Assembly (NCBI RefSeq): GCF_003182135.1
Contig: NZ_QGTL01000004.1
Span: forward strand, 682,001 to 746,000
Direction: 5' to 3'
Length of the DNA: 64,000 nucleotides
Origin: Nocardia neocaledoniensis
Lineage (GTDB): Bacteria > Actinomycetota > Actinomycetes > Mycobacteriales > Mycobacteriaceae
Shown: positions 8,927 to 16,014 of the stretch, in pieces
Layout of the letters: each line of letters starts with the position of its first letter
How positions within the stretch are numbered: the stretch's first letter is position 1
Notes under the pieces: generated by a model
The model's database searches: none
What the model was told of the DNA's origin: nothing
The model's input: the letters and a program-made list of their open reading frames with translations, nothing else
Translations under genes and position numbers: made by a program

Positions 8927-9700
8927 TCAGTCGTGCAGGGCGTCGGCCTTCGCCGGCGCGTAGGTCGGTTCGGTCTTCTTGAGTACCGCGATCACCCGGT
9001 AGGTGATCGGCATGACGATGATCTCGACCAGTGTCTTCCACAGGAAGCCGACGATCACGTAGTTGACGAACGACTGCCAGCTGTCGATGCCGATGGCGGT
9101 CGCCGCGATCGAGCAGAAGATGAGGGTGTCGGCGAACTCGCCGACGACGGTGGAGCCGAGCAACCTGGCCCACAGGTGCTTCTCCTTGGTGCGCTCCTTG
9201 ATCAGCACCAGGGTGGCCGAGTTCAGCAGCTGACCGACGAAATACCCGGCCAGCCCGGCGAGTACCAGCTGCGGCGTGGTCCCGAGGACCGTGCGGAACG
9301 CCTCCTGGTTCTCGTAGAAGCCGGCGGCGGGCAGGCGGATGGCGATCGCGAACGCGCCGACGGTCAGCAGCAGCGCGGCGAAGCCGGTGTAGATGGCGTG
9401 GCGGGTGGCGCGGAAGCCGTACACCTCGCTGAGCACGTCACCGAGGATGTAGGCGAGCGGGAAGAGGAAGAAGGCGCCGTCGGTGGCGATCGGCAGGATC
9501 TGCAGTGGCCCGAGCATCACCGAGGAGTCGGCGAAGAACTCGACACCCTTGGTGGCGCAGATGTTCGAGATGATCAGTGTCGCGGTGAAAACGGCGACGA
9601 TAACCGGATAGAACCCCCGCGCGACCTGGGCGAATGCCGCGTGTTCGGGCGCGGGGTGTCCAGATTCGGCGGGTTTGTCGAGCGAGTTTGCGTCAGTCAC
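8927..9700 (-). CDS. Queuosine precursor transporter, YhhQ (QPTR) family
   Basis: A membrane protein of about 257 residues with roughly six or seven hydrophobic helices. The N-terminal helix segment (IISNICATKGVEF), the long SVMLGPLQILPIATDGAFFL stretch and the motif LSEVYGFRATRHAIY are typical of the YhhQ/VUT-1 family, which imports queuine, preQ0 or preQ1. The start was placed at GTG 9698-9700 (protein VTDANSLD...), with AGAGG close upstream; the open frame extends to 9763, but that would overlap the start codon of the divergent gene. Its tail-to-tail position beside tgt strongly supports a role in queuosine salvage. Whether it carries queuine or a deazapurine precursor cannot be told from sequence. 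Confidence 0.9.
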   Translation of the reverse strand: MTDANSLDKPAESGHPAPEHAAFAQVARGFYPVIVAVFTATLIISNICATKGVEFFADSSVMLGPLQILPIATDGAFFLFPLAYILGDVLSEVYGFRATRHAIYTGFAALLLTVGAFAIAIRLPAAGFYENQEAFRTVLGTTPQLVLAGLAGYFVGQLLNSATLVLIKERTKEKHLWARLLGSTVVGEFADTLIFCSIAATAIGIDSWQSFVNYVIVGFLWKTLVEIIVMPITYRVIAVLKKTEPTYAPAKADALHD

Positions 9701-9750
9701 GGCCTCTATCCAACCAAGGTCGGGGTACCTCACGGGCGGCGGTTGTGGAA

Positions 9751-9756
9751 TAGGCT
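9751..9756 (+). promoter_or_regulatory. Putative -10 element (TAGGCT), leaderless start
   Basis: TAGGCT ends exactly 6 nt before the ATG at 9763, leaving no room for a ribosome site. It fits the leaderless promoter pattern of this window. Confidence 0.45.
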
Positions 9757-9762
9757 GTACCA

Positions 9763-10302
9763 ATGACGAATCCCGGCGATTCCGACGAGTGGTGGAAGCA
9801 GTACGGCGGCTCCGGCGTGTCGCCGGAGTCCGGCGCGCCGGGTTCGGTGCCGCAGTACCCCCAGCAACAGCCGTCGCAGCCCTCAGCGCCCCAGTACCCG
9901 CAGCAGCCGGTCCCGCCGCCGTCGCAGCCGCAGTACCCGAACTACCAGCAGCCGTCCGCGCCGCAGTATCCGCAGCAGCCGCCGGTCTACGGCGCCACCC
10001 CGGCGCCGGGCTACCAGCCCTACGGCGCGTACCCGCAGCCGCAGGGAACCAACGGGCTCGCCATCGGCGCGCTGGTGTCCTCGCTGGTGGGGCTGTGCAC
10101 CTGCATCGGCTCGATCGTGGGCATCATCCTCGGCGTGATGGCGCTCAACCAGATCAAGGAGCGCGGCGGTGAGGGCCGCGGCATGGCGCTGGCCGGCATC
10201 TGGATCGGCGCGATCACCCTCGTCCTGGGCCTGCTGTACGTGGTGTTCGTCATCGTGCTCGGCGTAGCGGGCGGACTGGATTCGTCCACGTCGACGTACT
10301 GA
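9763..10302 (+). CDS. DUF4190 domain-containing membrane protein with proline/glutamine-rich tail
   Basis: A 179-residue protein. Residues 1-95 are a low-complexity Pro/Gln/Ser/Tyr tail with repeated QYPQQP-like units. Residues 96-179 form a DUF4190-type region of two hydrophobic helices separated by LNQIKERGGEGRGMALAGI. The loop motif and helix pair are diagnostic for DUF4190. Function unknown; the tail is probably cytoplasmic. It is divergent from the YhhQ-type gene and convergent with an RDD protein that carries a similar tail. No link with the queuosine genes is evident beyond position. Confidence 0.8.
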   Translation: MTNPGDSDEWWKQYGGSGVSPESGAPGSVPQYPQQQPSQPSAPQYPQQPVPPPSQPQYPNYQQPSAPQYPQQPPVYGATPAPGYQPYGAYPQPQGTNGLAIGALVSSLVGLCTCIGSIVGIILGVMALNQIKERGGEGRGMALAGIWIGAITLVLGLLYVVFVIVLGVAGGLDSSTSTY

Positions 10303-10315
10303 CCGTGAAACGAGA

Positions 10316-10354
10316 TCAGGGGCGCTTCCGGATCCGGAAGCGCCCCTGACGTTT
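10316..10354. terminator. Bidirectional terminator, 34-nt perfect palindrome
   Basis: Positions 10316-10349 read identically on both strands (17-bp arms centred on GGATCC), followed by CGTTTT on the plus strand. It sits between the convergent DUF4190 and RDD genes and can end transcripts from both sides. Confidence 0.85.
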
Positions 10355-10368
10355 TCGTCAGCTGATGA

Positions 10369-11064
10369 TCAGCCCTTGACGACCTGCGTGCCGCCGGCGA
10401 ACTTGTCGTGCCAGCCCTGCTTGTTCGGGTCCTGGGAGATGGTCACCATGATGTAGATGGCCAGGCCGAGGCTCACCAGGCTGCCGACGCACGGGATCAG
10501 GCCGACGATCTGGAACAGGTTGCGCTTGGCCGACTGCTCCGGGGTCAGGTTCGGCGCACCGCCGGGCGCGACGACGCGCAGGCCGAGCATCTTCTTGCCC
10601 AGCGAGGTGCCCTGGGTGACTTCCATCGCGATGAAGTAGCCGTAGAGCGCCAGCGAGCCGACGAGGCCCTGGACGATCTGGGCGGTGGTGCCCGTGAAGA
10701 TCAGGTACACCACGATCGCCACCGGAATACCGACGATCAGGTTGTCGATGATGCGCGCGCCGATCCGGATGCCGAGATCGGCGGGCTGCACGCCACCGTA
10801 GTTCTGCTGGCCGTACGGGTCCTGCGGGTAGGAGGGCTGGCCGTACTGGTCCTGCCCGTACACCGGCTGCTGCTGCTGGCCGTAGGGATCCTGGTTGTAG
10901 CCGGGCTGGGGCTGGCCGTACGGCTGCTGCTGCCCGTACCCCGGCTGCTGGCCGTAACCCGGCTGCTGCCCGTAGCCGGGCTGCTGGCCGTAGGGGTCCT
11001 GGCCGTAGCCGCCGGGCTGACCGCCCTGCGGGTACTGATTGGGGTCGTAACCACCGCTGGTCAT
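10369..11064 (-). CDS. RDD family membrane protein with GYGQQP repeats
   Basis: A 231-residue protein. Residues 1-95 are Gly/Gln/Tyr/Pro-rich, with at least three consecutive PGYGQQ units and further GQDPYGQQ variants. The C-terminal part is an RDD domain: R-x-x-D-x-x motif ([14 protein letters not shown]), hydrophobic helices and [12 protein letters not shown] before the last helices. RDD proteins are small membrane proteins of mostly unknown function; some have been linked to ion transport. ATG start. The tail composition resembles those of several other membrane proteins in the window. Confidence 0.85.
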   Translation of the reverse strand: MTSGGYDPNQYPQGGQPGGYGQDPYGQQPGYGQQPGYGQQPGYGQQQPYGQPQPGYNQDPYGQQQQPVYGQDQYGQPSYPQDPYGQQNYGGVQPADLGIRIGARIIDNLIVGIPVAIVVYLIFTGTTAQIVQGLVGSLALYGYFIAMEVTQGTSLGKKMLGLRVVAPGGAPNLTPEQSAKRNLFQIVGLIPCVGSLVSLGLAIYIMVTISQDPNKQGWHDKFAGGTQVVKG

Positions 11065-11106
11065 AATTCGTCCTCGTCGTGATCAGTAGATCGGTCGCTG
11101 CGTACG

Positions 11107-12033
11107 TTACGGACATCCCTCTGGTCGGAACAACCCGATGGGCTCGAGTATCCACGGTTTCACCGGGATGCGCTGGGGCTCGAACACTTCCCGGAGCTCG
11201 GCTGTTGTGCGCGCGGTGTAGCCGAGCGAATTCGCGATCGCCGCAACCACATCCCCGGGCGTGTTGCCCAGGGCGCGCTGGTCGGCGAGGCTCACCGCGC
11301 CGTCGCGCTTGGCCAGACGCTTGCCCTCGCGATTGAGCACGAGCGGCACGTGCGCGTACACGGGCGCCGGCAGGCCGAGGAGTTCGGCGAGATAGGCCTG
11401 GCGGGGCGTCGAGGCGAGCAGGTCGTCGCCGCGGACCACCTGATCGATGCCCTGCGCCGCGTCGTCGACGACGACGGTCAGGTTGTAGGCGGGGACGCCG
11501 TCGCCGCGGCGCAGCACCAGATCGTCGACCGCTCCGCGATATTCGCCGTGCAGCAGATCGGTGATCACGTACTCGTCGACATCGGCGCGCAGCCGGATCG
11601 CGGCGGGCCGGCCCTGTGCGCGCCTTTCGGCACGCTCTGCCTCGGTCAGGTCGCGGCAGGTCCCGGGGTAGGCGCCCATCGGGCCGTGTGGTGCCGTGGC
11701 GGCCTGCTGGATCTCGCGCCTGGTGCAGTAACACTCGTAGGTGCGCCCGGCGGCCGTGAGCCGGGCGACGGAGGCGTCGTAGCTCGGCAGCCGGGTGGAC
11801 TGATACACGACGGGGCCGTCCCAGTCGATGCCGACGGCGGCGAGGTCGTCGAGCTGGCGTTCGGCGGCACCGGGGCGGACGCGGTCGAGGTCGTCGACGC
11901 GGAGCACGAACGCGCGCCCGGTGGTACGGGCGAAGAGCCAGGCCAGGATCGCGGTGCGCAGATTGCCGATGTGCAGGTCACCCGAGGGGCTCGGGGCGTA
12001 CCGGCCCGCGCCGGTGGATGGGCTGGTTGGCAC
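11107..12033 (-). CDS. gluQ: Glutamyl-Q tRNA(Asp) synthetase
   Basis: A 308-residue paralogue of the GluRS catalytic domain without the anticodon-binding domain, which is the hallmark of GluQRS. It activates glutamate and attaches it to the queuosine at position 34 of tRNA-Asp. Visible: the HIGH-type motif in YAPSPSGDLHIGNLRTA, the KMSKS-type motif KRLAKRDGA, and zinc-site residues YECYCTRREI with CRDL. Start GTG at 12031-12033. Its only expected substrate is Q-modified tRNA, so its presence near tgt and a Q-precursor transporter implies that queuosine is actually made or salvaged by this organism. Confidence 0.93.
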   Translation of the reverse strand: MPTSPSTGAGRYAPSPSGDLHIGNLRTAILAWLFARTTGRAFVLRVDDLDRVRPGAAERQLDDLAAVGIDWDGPVVYQSTRLPSYDASVARLTAAGRTYECYCTRREIQQAATAPHGPMGAYPGTCRDLTEAERAERRAQGRPAAIRLRADVDEYVITDLLHGEYRGAVDDLVLRRGDGVPAYNLTVVVDDAAQGIDQVVRGDDLLASTPRQAYLAELLGLPAPVYAHVPLVLNREGKRLAKRDGAVSLADQRALGNTPGDVVAAIANSLGYTARTTAELREVFEPQRIPVKPWILEPIGLFRPEGCP

Positions 12034-12039
12034 CGCACC

Positions 12040-12045
12040 ATCCTA
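12040..12045 (-). promoter_or_regulatory. Putative -10 element (TAGGAT) of gluQRS inside the upstream stop codon
   Basis: On the minus strand TAGGAT lies 6 nt before the GTG start of gluQRS, and its TAG is also the stop codon of the DUF309 gene. This is a candidate leaderless promoter that lets gluQRS be expressed independently of the upstream gene. Confidence 0.45.
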
Positions 12046-12528
12046 GGTGGGCTCCCGGCGCAGCCGGGGCCGCAGCCGGTCGTCGGGGATGGGGGCGCCC
12101 GCGTCCAGCGCGGCGAGCAGGTCCTGCGCGTGGGCGATCAGGCCCGCACGGTCGACATCGTGCTGCTGCGCATTCGCCGGATAGGCGCCGAGTCGCTCGC
12201 CGGCGCGGCGCAGGAGCGTACCCGCGCCCTTGGTGTTGCCACGCTGGATGTGCGTGATGCCGACGGCGTACTGGGCCAGGCCCTGCCAGAGCATCCGCTC
12301 GGCTACCGGCCCGTTCTTCCATGCCGCCTCCAATACCTCGTGGGCGTTGAATGCCAATCCGTCGTCCAGCAGTTGCTGAGCGAAGGTGAGAGTTTGCTGG
12401 GGGCCGAGCTCGAGATCGTCCGGAATTCGGGCGACTCCGGCACTGCCGGGTGGCAGGGGCCGACCGAGTCGGTCTCGAGGGCGGTCGTTGCGGGCACGAC
12501 CTGCGGCATCGCGGTCACGGGAGATCAT
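12043..12528 (-). CDS. DUF309 domain-containing protein
   Basis: About 161 residues. The motif FNAHEVLEAAWK followed by WQGLAQYAVGITHIQRGN is characteristic of DUF309, a small helical family of unknown function with a conserved His-Glu pair that may bind metal. The start is uncertain: ATG at 12526-12528 gives the family-typical N-terminus MISRDRD but has GGAGGA directly abutting it; GTG at 12541-12543 is the alternative. The gene ends 10 bp before gluQRS in the same direction, so the two could be co-transcribed. Confidence 0.8.
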   Translation of the reverse strand: MISRDRDAAGRARNDRPRDRLGRPLPPGSAGVARIPDDLELGPQQTLTFAQQLLDDGLAFNAHEVLEAAWKNGPVAERMLWQGLAQYAVGITHIQRGNTKGAGTLLRRAGERLGAYPANAQQHDVDRAGLIAHAQDLLAALDAGAPIPDDRLRPRLRREPT

Positions 12529-12559
12529 TCCTCCATGATCCACACGGCATGCCCGTGGT

Positions 12560-12946
12560 GCGCACGGGGCGCTTGGGACGGGTGAGAGTTTGACGTATCA
12601 CGGACTAATCACATGGAAGTAATTGTTGATGTGTCAGCCGGATATGGAATGGGTATAGGGCTCCGGCAATGCCCCCGCAAACGTGAAGCTTCGCAAGGTT
12701 GGCAAACCTGTATGAGAAAGCAAATTCTCATCCGCAAACTTGCGGAAGACCTGCTAGTGTTTCTTCCGCGGGGGCAGCCCCCGGAGGCGGAAAGCCTCGA
12801 TGCGCTGGTTCGTGCCGGTCGGTTGCGCGCACCGTGTGACAGTGCTGTGTCTGTCACGAAGTAACTCGTCGATCGCGCCGGATTTCGGAATGTGGCAACG
12901 ATTCCTGGAGTAATCCCGTTCTCGATCATGCAAAGGAGTAAGTGCC
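12560..12946 (+). promoter_or_regulatory. Structured, AT-richer leader upstream of the DUF397 gene
   Basis: This gap of about 390 bp has no convincing gene. It holds a series of inverted repeats: AGGTT/AACCT, GAGAA/TTCTC, TCCGCAA/TTGCGGA (12731-12737 and 12740-12746), a nested hairpin (12764-12792) and GTGACAG/CTGTCAC (12836-12842 and 12851-12857). A -10-like TAGTGT (12755-12760) follows the third repeat. Base composition is clearly less GC-rich than the flanks. Likely operator or leader RNA structure for the DUF397 gene. Confidence 0.5.
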
Positions 12947-13156
12947 GTGGAGGTTGATGTGACGGACGCTGTGTGGCGGAAGAGCAGCTACAGCGGACCC
13001 GACGGGAACTGTGTCGAAGTCGCGTTTCTCGCCGGTGGCGATGTCGCGGTCCGCGACACCAAGGACCGCGGCCGCGGCCCCATCCTCGCCTTCGGTTCGG
13101 GGGAGTGGCGGGCCTTCTTAGCGGATGTGGCCGCGGGAGAGTTCGCGCGCGGCTGA
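12947..13156 (+). CDS. DUF397 domain-containing protein
   Basis: A 69-residue protein with the complete DUF397 signature: WRKSSYSGPDGNCVEVA, then VAVRDTKD, then a C-terminal W-x-x-F helix (GEWRAFLADV). In actinobacteria these small proteins usually sit next to an XRE-type regulator and act with it in developmental or antibiotic control. Here two XRE genes lie 1.5-3 kb downstream on the opposite strand. GTG start with AAAGGAG eight nt upstream. The preceding leader is rich in inverted repeats. Confidence 0.9.
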   Translation: MEVDVTDAVWRKSSYSGPDGNCVEVAFLAGGDVAVRDTKDRGRGPILAFGSGEWRAFLADVAAGEFARG

Positions 13157-13187
13157 ACCGCACGATGCGCCTCATGAAGGCAGCACG

Positions 13188-13218
13188 GGCCCCGGGTCGG
13201 TAGGACTCGGGGCCTTCT
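13188..13218 (+). terminator. Terminator after the DUF397 gene
   Basis: GGCCCCG (13188-13194) pairs with CGGGGCC (13208-13214), followed by TTCT. It lies 31 bp after the DUF397 stop and just upstream of the WS/DGAT promoter. Confidence 0.6.
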
Positions 13219-13229
13219 CTGTGGTGACC

Positions 13230-13235
13230 TATCGT
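13230..13235 (+). promoter_or_regulatory. Putative -10 element (TATCGT), leaderless start
   Basis: TATCGT ends 6 nt before the ATG at 13242. No ribosome site is visible. Confidence 0.45.
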
Positions 13236-13241
13236 GGCCGG

Positions 13242-14642
13242 ATGACCTCGATGGCGCCGCGCGACGCGACCATGTTCTGGCTGTCCCGCCGCACCGCCAA
13301 CGACATGTTCCTGCTTTACTGCTTCGCCGAAACCGGCTCGACCACAGCCGAACTCCGCGCCTTCGTGGCAGCGCGGGCGGCGACCATTCCGGATCTGCGG
13401 ATCCGGCTGCGCGAGATTCCCGGCAACCTCGGCTATCCACGGTGGGAGTCCGCCGAATTCACGCCCCAGCAATTCGTCGTGCATCGCCCCGACGACGCGG
13501 CATGGCCCACCTTGCTCGACCGGGTGGGCGAACTTCTGGGCACCGGCGTCGATGCCACCGAATCCCCTTGGCGTATCCATGTTTTCCGCGGCGTGCGCGA
13601 TGTGCCGAACGCCACGGGGCCCGCTCTCGTCGTGGTGCTCCAGCTCTCGCACGCCCTCGCCGACGGCACGCGGGCCGCGGCGATCGCGCGGTCACTGTTC
13701 GCCGCGGACACCGAAGTTGTCCACAGCCTTCCCGGGATGCCTGTGGACAACTCGACAGATCGCCCGGTCGGACCTGTGAAAACTCGGCTGGTGCCTGTGG
13801 ATTACTGGGGACAGATCTGTGGATTGCTTGGCGCACTTCGCCTTCCCGGGCAGGTGCTGCGGACGGCGCGACGCGGCCGAGCCGCCTATCTGGCGCAGCG
13901 GGAACTGGCCGAACGCACTGCGGCGGGGGAGGTTCCCGCACCGACGCCGGGCTTCGCGCCCACACCGCTCAATCCCGCGGCGCCGGTCGGCGTGCTCGCG
14001 CATCGGGTTCGCCTGCTCGTCCTCGACCGGTCAGCGCTGCGCGTCCCCGGGCGCACCGTGACTGTCGTTGCGCTGACCGCTGTTTCGCGGGCGATGGCCA
14101 CCTACCTGGCCGAGCGCGGCGAGCCGGCGGACCGCCTCGGGGCCGCGCTCCCGATGGCCGTCCCGGCCGATGGACAGGCCCGCAACAGCTACCGCGGCCT
14201 CTCGATCGACCTGCACGTCGACGAACCCGATCTCGCCCGTCGCGCCGCCCTGATCGCCGCCGACCTCGCCACCCGCCGTGCGCGTGCGCTGAATCCGCTG
14301 CTGGCCGTGCAGGGCTGGGTCACCGAAGCGGTCCCGGCGCTGCTGACCGCCCGCGATGTCGCGCGCGCCGACCTCGACGTGGTGCCCGAGACCATCGACG
14401 GCAACACCGTGCTCTCCAGCGTCTACCGCGGCCCCGCCGACCTCGCCTTCGCCGGCGCGCCCGTGCTGTTCACCGGCGGCTTCCCCGCCCTCGGTACGGT
14501 CATGCACCTGACCCATGGGCTACACGGCATCGGCGAGACCATCACGCTGTCAGTGCATTTCGACGCCGCGGTGCTGGCCGATCCGGACCGCTACCTGGCC
14601 CTGCTCGCCGCGGCGCTGGACGAGGTCGTCGCGGCGCGCTAG
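13242..14642 (+). CDS. WS/DGAT-like (wax ester synthase/diacylglycerol acyltransferase) family protein
   Basis: A protein of about 466 residues with the condensation-type acyltransferase fold. The N-terminus MAPRDATMFWLSRRTANDMF corresponds to the family's acyl-CoA entry region. The HHxxxDG active-site motif appears as SHALADG: the second His and the Asp-Gly are kept, the first His is Ser. A C-terminal NSYRGLSIDLHV region follows. Family members esterify fatty alcohols or diacylglycerol with acyl-CoA for storage lipids. The start was set at ATG 13242 because TATCGT lies 6 nt upstream; the open frame extends to 13125. The gene contains a cluster of DnaA-box-like sequences at 13717-13826. Confidence 0.72.
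   Translation: MTSMAPRDATMFWLSRRTANDMFLLYCFAETGSTTAELRAFVAARAATIPDLRIRLREIPGNLGYPRWESAEFTPQQFVVHRPDDAAWPTLLDRVGELLGTGVDATESPWRIHVFRGVRDVPNATGPALVVVLQLSHALADGTRAAAIARSLFAADTEVVHSLPGMPVDNSTDRPVGPVKTRLVPVDYWGQICGLLGALRLPGQVLRTARRGRAAYLAQRELAERTAAGEVPAPTPGFAPTPLNPAAPVGVLAHRVRLLVLDRSALRVPGRTVTVVALTAVSRAMATYLAERGEPADRLGAALPMAVPADGQARNSYRGLSIDLHVDEPDLARRAALIAADLATRRARALNPLLAVQGWVTEAVPALLTARDVARADLDVVPETIDGNTVLSSVYRGPADLAFAGAPVLFTGGFPALGTVMHLTHGLHGIGETITLSVHFDAAVLADPDRYLALLAAALDEVVAAR
13717..13826. other. Cluster of DnaA-box-like 9-mers inside the WS/DGAT-like gene
   Basis: Within 110 bp: TTGTCCACA (13717-13725), its exact reverse complement TGTGGACAA (13742-13750), TGTGGATTA (13796-13804) and TGTGGATTG (13818-13826). 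The first two match the actinobacterial DnaA-box consensus; the others differ at one or two positions. The codons used here are less GC-rich than in the rest of the gene. Confidence 0.45.
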
Positions 14643-15103
14643 TCGCGGGCCCGGCCGAGTTCGCGGCCGATGGCGCGCAGCGCCGAGTGCAGCGCCGTCG
14701 CCGGATCGGTGCCCGCCGCCTCGCCTTCCACGACGCCGTCGATGCGGAACGGGCAGAAGTAGCCGGTGTCGCCGCGGTGGGGGTGGCCGATCTCGATGAG
14801 TGGCCGGGCGGCGCCGAGCCCGTTCGCGATCGCCGCCACCAGCGCGGAGTCGGCGGCGCGCGGATCGCGGCGCCGGGTGGCGGGCAGCACGGGCACGGTC
14901 TGCGCGTGGATCCGCTCGTACCAGGCGATGACCTCGGAAGGCGCTGCGCGCGTGCCGGTTTCGTAGTGACCGAGTGCGGCCCTGCTGTACGGGACGCGGG
15001 TGGCCAGCGCGGTCAGCGATAGTCCGGCCTCTTCACGCAGTTGCCGCAATCGCGCACCGACGACGGTCGTCGCGCCGTTCCCCTGCTCGCCCCGACTGGA
15101 CAT
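14639..15103 (-). CDS. XRE family helix-turn-helix regulator
   Basis: About 154 residues. The XRE helix-turn-helix occupies about residues 14-60 (LRQLREEAGLSLTALATRV followed by SRAALGHYETG). The remainder is a predicted mixed domain of unknown type. Start ATG 15103: TACGAT ends 6 nt upstream, and three GTAGA/TCTAC repeats lie over the promoter, suggesting autoregulation. An in-frame extension to 15154 would run through these repeats and was rejected. The stop codon overlaps that of the convergent WS/DGAT-like gene in a shared CTAG. Possible DNA-binding partner of the DUF397 protein. Confidence 0.8.
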   Translation of the reverse strand: MSSRGEQGNGATTVVGARLRQLREEAGLSLTALATRVPYSRAALGHYETGTRAAPSEVIAWYERIHAQTVPVLPATRRRDPRAADSALVAAIANGLGAARPLIEIGHPHRGDTGYFCPFRIDGVVEGEAAGTDPATALHSALRAIGRELGRARD

Positions 15104-15109
15104 GGACCC

Positions 15110-15139
15110 ATCGTAGAGAACTGTAGACGTTTGTAGACG
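15110..15139 (-). promoter_or_regulatory. Promoter with three 10-bp-spaced TCTAC repeats (XRE autoregulation site)
   Basis: GTAGA (plus strand) occurs at 15113, 15123 and 15133, exactly one helical turn apart; the last two are part of longer TGTAGACG copies. On the minus strand the innermost copy overlaps a -10-like TACGAT (15110-15115) that ends 6 nt before the XRE start codon. Confidence 0.6.
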
Positions 15140-15247
15140 CTTTTTGCTGTCCAAAAGGTCTTGACGGCGACCATACTTTTCTCCGGCGGCTTCGACACCA
15201 CCATACGCGCCACCCGTGCAGGCATCGACTGGTTCGGAGGGGAACAG

Positions 15248-15532
15248 ATGGATATCTACCTGTGGATTGGTGTGGGACTGTTCGTATTCGGCGCGTTGAT
15301 CCGCTTCCTGCTACTCCTCCCGCCCACCGACGACGACCGTCCCACGGTGGGCGAGATCTACCGGCGGCTTCAGGCCGAACGCGGGCTGCGCGGCCAGGAC
15401 TCGACCGCGCCGTCGGTGCGGACCAGCTCGGAGAGCAGGTCCTCGGCGTCGGAGCGCTCGCGCGCCAGCGCGCTCCAGCCGCGCACGACGCCGTCCTCGC
15501 CGGATTTCGTCGTCCACGAGCCGACCGCATGA
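15248..15532 (+). CDS. Small single-helix membrane protein, hypothetical
   Basis: 94 residues. Residues 4-24 are a strong membrane helix (YLWIGVGLFVFGALIRFLLL), then a short charged segment PPTDDDRPTVGEIYRRLQAE that looks genuinely coding. The last 50 residues are Ser/Arg/Thr-rich and lie antisense to the 3' end of the XRE gene at 15370-16014. ATG with GGAGGGG five nt upstream. The N-terminal half is credible; the tail may simply be read-through of a frame with no early stop. Function unknown. Confidence 0.5.
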   Translation: MDIYLWIGVGLFVFGALIRFLLLLPPTDDDRPTVGEIYRRLQAERGLRGQDSTAPSVRTSSESRSSASERSRASALQPRTTPSSPDFVVHEPTA

Positions 15533-16014
15533 GCGCCCTGGGGGTGCAGCGAGTAGTAGATGCTGCCGATCGGCCAGGAGACGTCCATGCCGCGGACCCA
15601 CCCGGTGAGCGCGTCGCCGTCCCACACCCGCATCTCGCCGCGCATCTTCGCGGCCGGATCGTCGTGCGCGGCAGTGGGTTCGGCGTCCGCGTCGATGAGC
15701 AGGTGGTCGCCCTCGTGCCGGATCGTCACCGGCGTCACCTCGACCTGCTCACCGTGTTGCGCCGCTTTCTGCCAGGCTGCCCACCACCGGCCCGCCAGGT
15801 CGATGCGGTTGTCGACGATGCCCGCCAGCTCCGCGAGCGAGATCTGCAGCGCCTCGGCCAACCGGATCGCCACCGGCAGCGTCGGCGACTGTTCCTCCGA
15901 CTCGTACCTGGTGATCTGGCGCGAACTGACCCCGATCGCGGTGGCCAGCGCGGGCTGCGACAGCCCGAGCAACCGCCGCCGCTCCTGGATCACCTTCCCC
16001 GTCCCGGTGTTCAT
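15370..16014 (-). CDS. XRE family helix-turn-helix regulator
   Basis: About 214 residues. A canonical XRE domain lies at the N-terminus (VIQERRRLLGLSQPALATAI, then SSRQITRYESEEQSPTLPVA). It is followed by a C-terminal domain of about 140 residues with no recognised effector motif, containing WPIGSIYYSLHPQG and GVVRGWSALARERSDAEDLL. ATG at 16012-16014 with GGAGG ten nt upstream. Its 3' 160 bp overlap a small membrane-protein frame on the other strand. It may act with the nearby DUF397 protein, as such pairs do in other actinobacteria, but it is not adjacent to it. Confidence 0.78.
   Translation of the reverse strand: MNTGTGKVIQERRRLLGLSQPALATAIGVSSRQITRYESEEQSPTLPVAIRLAEALQISLAELAGIVDNRIDLAGRWWAAWQKAAQHGEQVEVTPVTIRHEGDHLLIDADAEPTAAHDDPAAKMRGEMRVWDGDALTGWVRGMDVSWPIGSIYYSLHPQGAHAVGSWTTKSGEDGVVRGWSALARERSDAEDLLSELVRTDGAVESWPRSPRSA

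Noticed and set aside
10880..11010. Short direct repeats that might suggest a CRISPR-like or tandem-repeat element
   Set aside because: They are in-frame PGYGQQ-type peptide repeats of the RDD protein, with no spacers and no array structure.
12613..12864. An 83-codon frame upstream of the DUF397 gene
   Set aside because: Codon use is AT-rich and unlike the neighbours, it runs through a series of inverted repeats, and it resembles no protein family. It is treated as a regulatory region.
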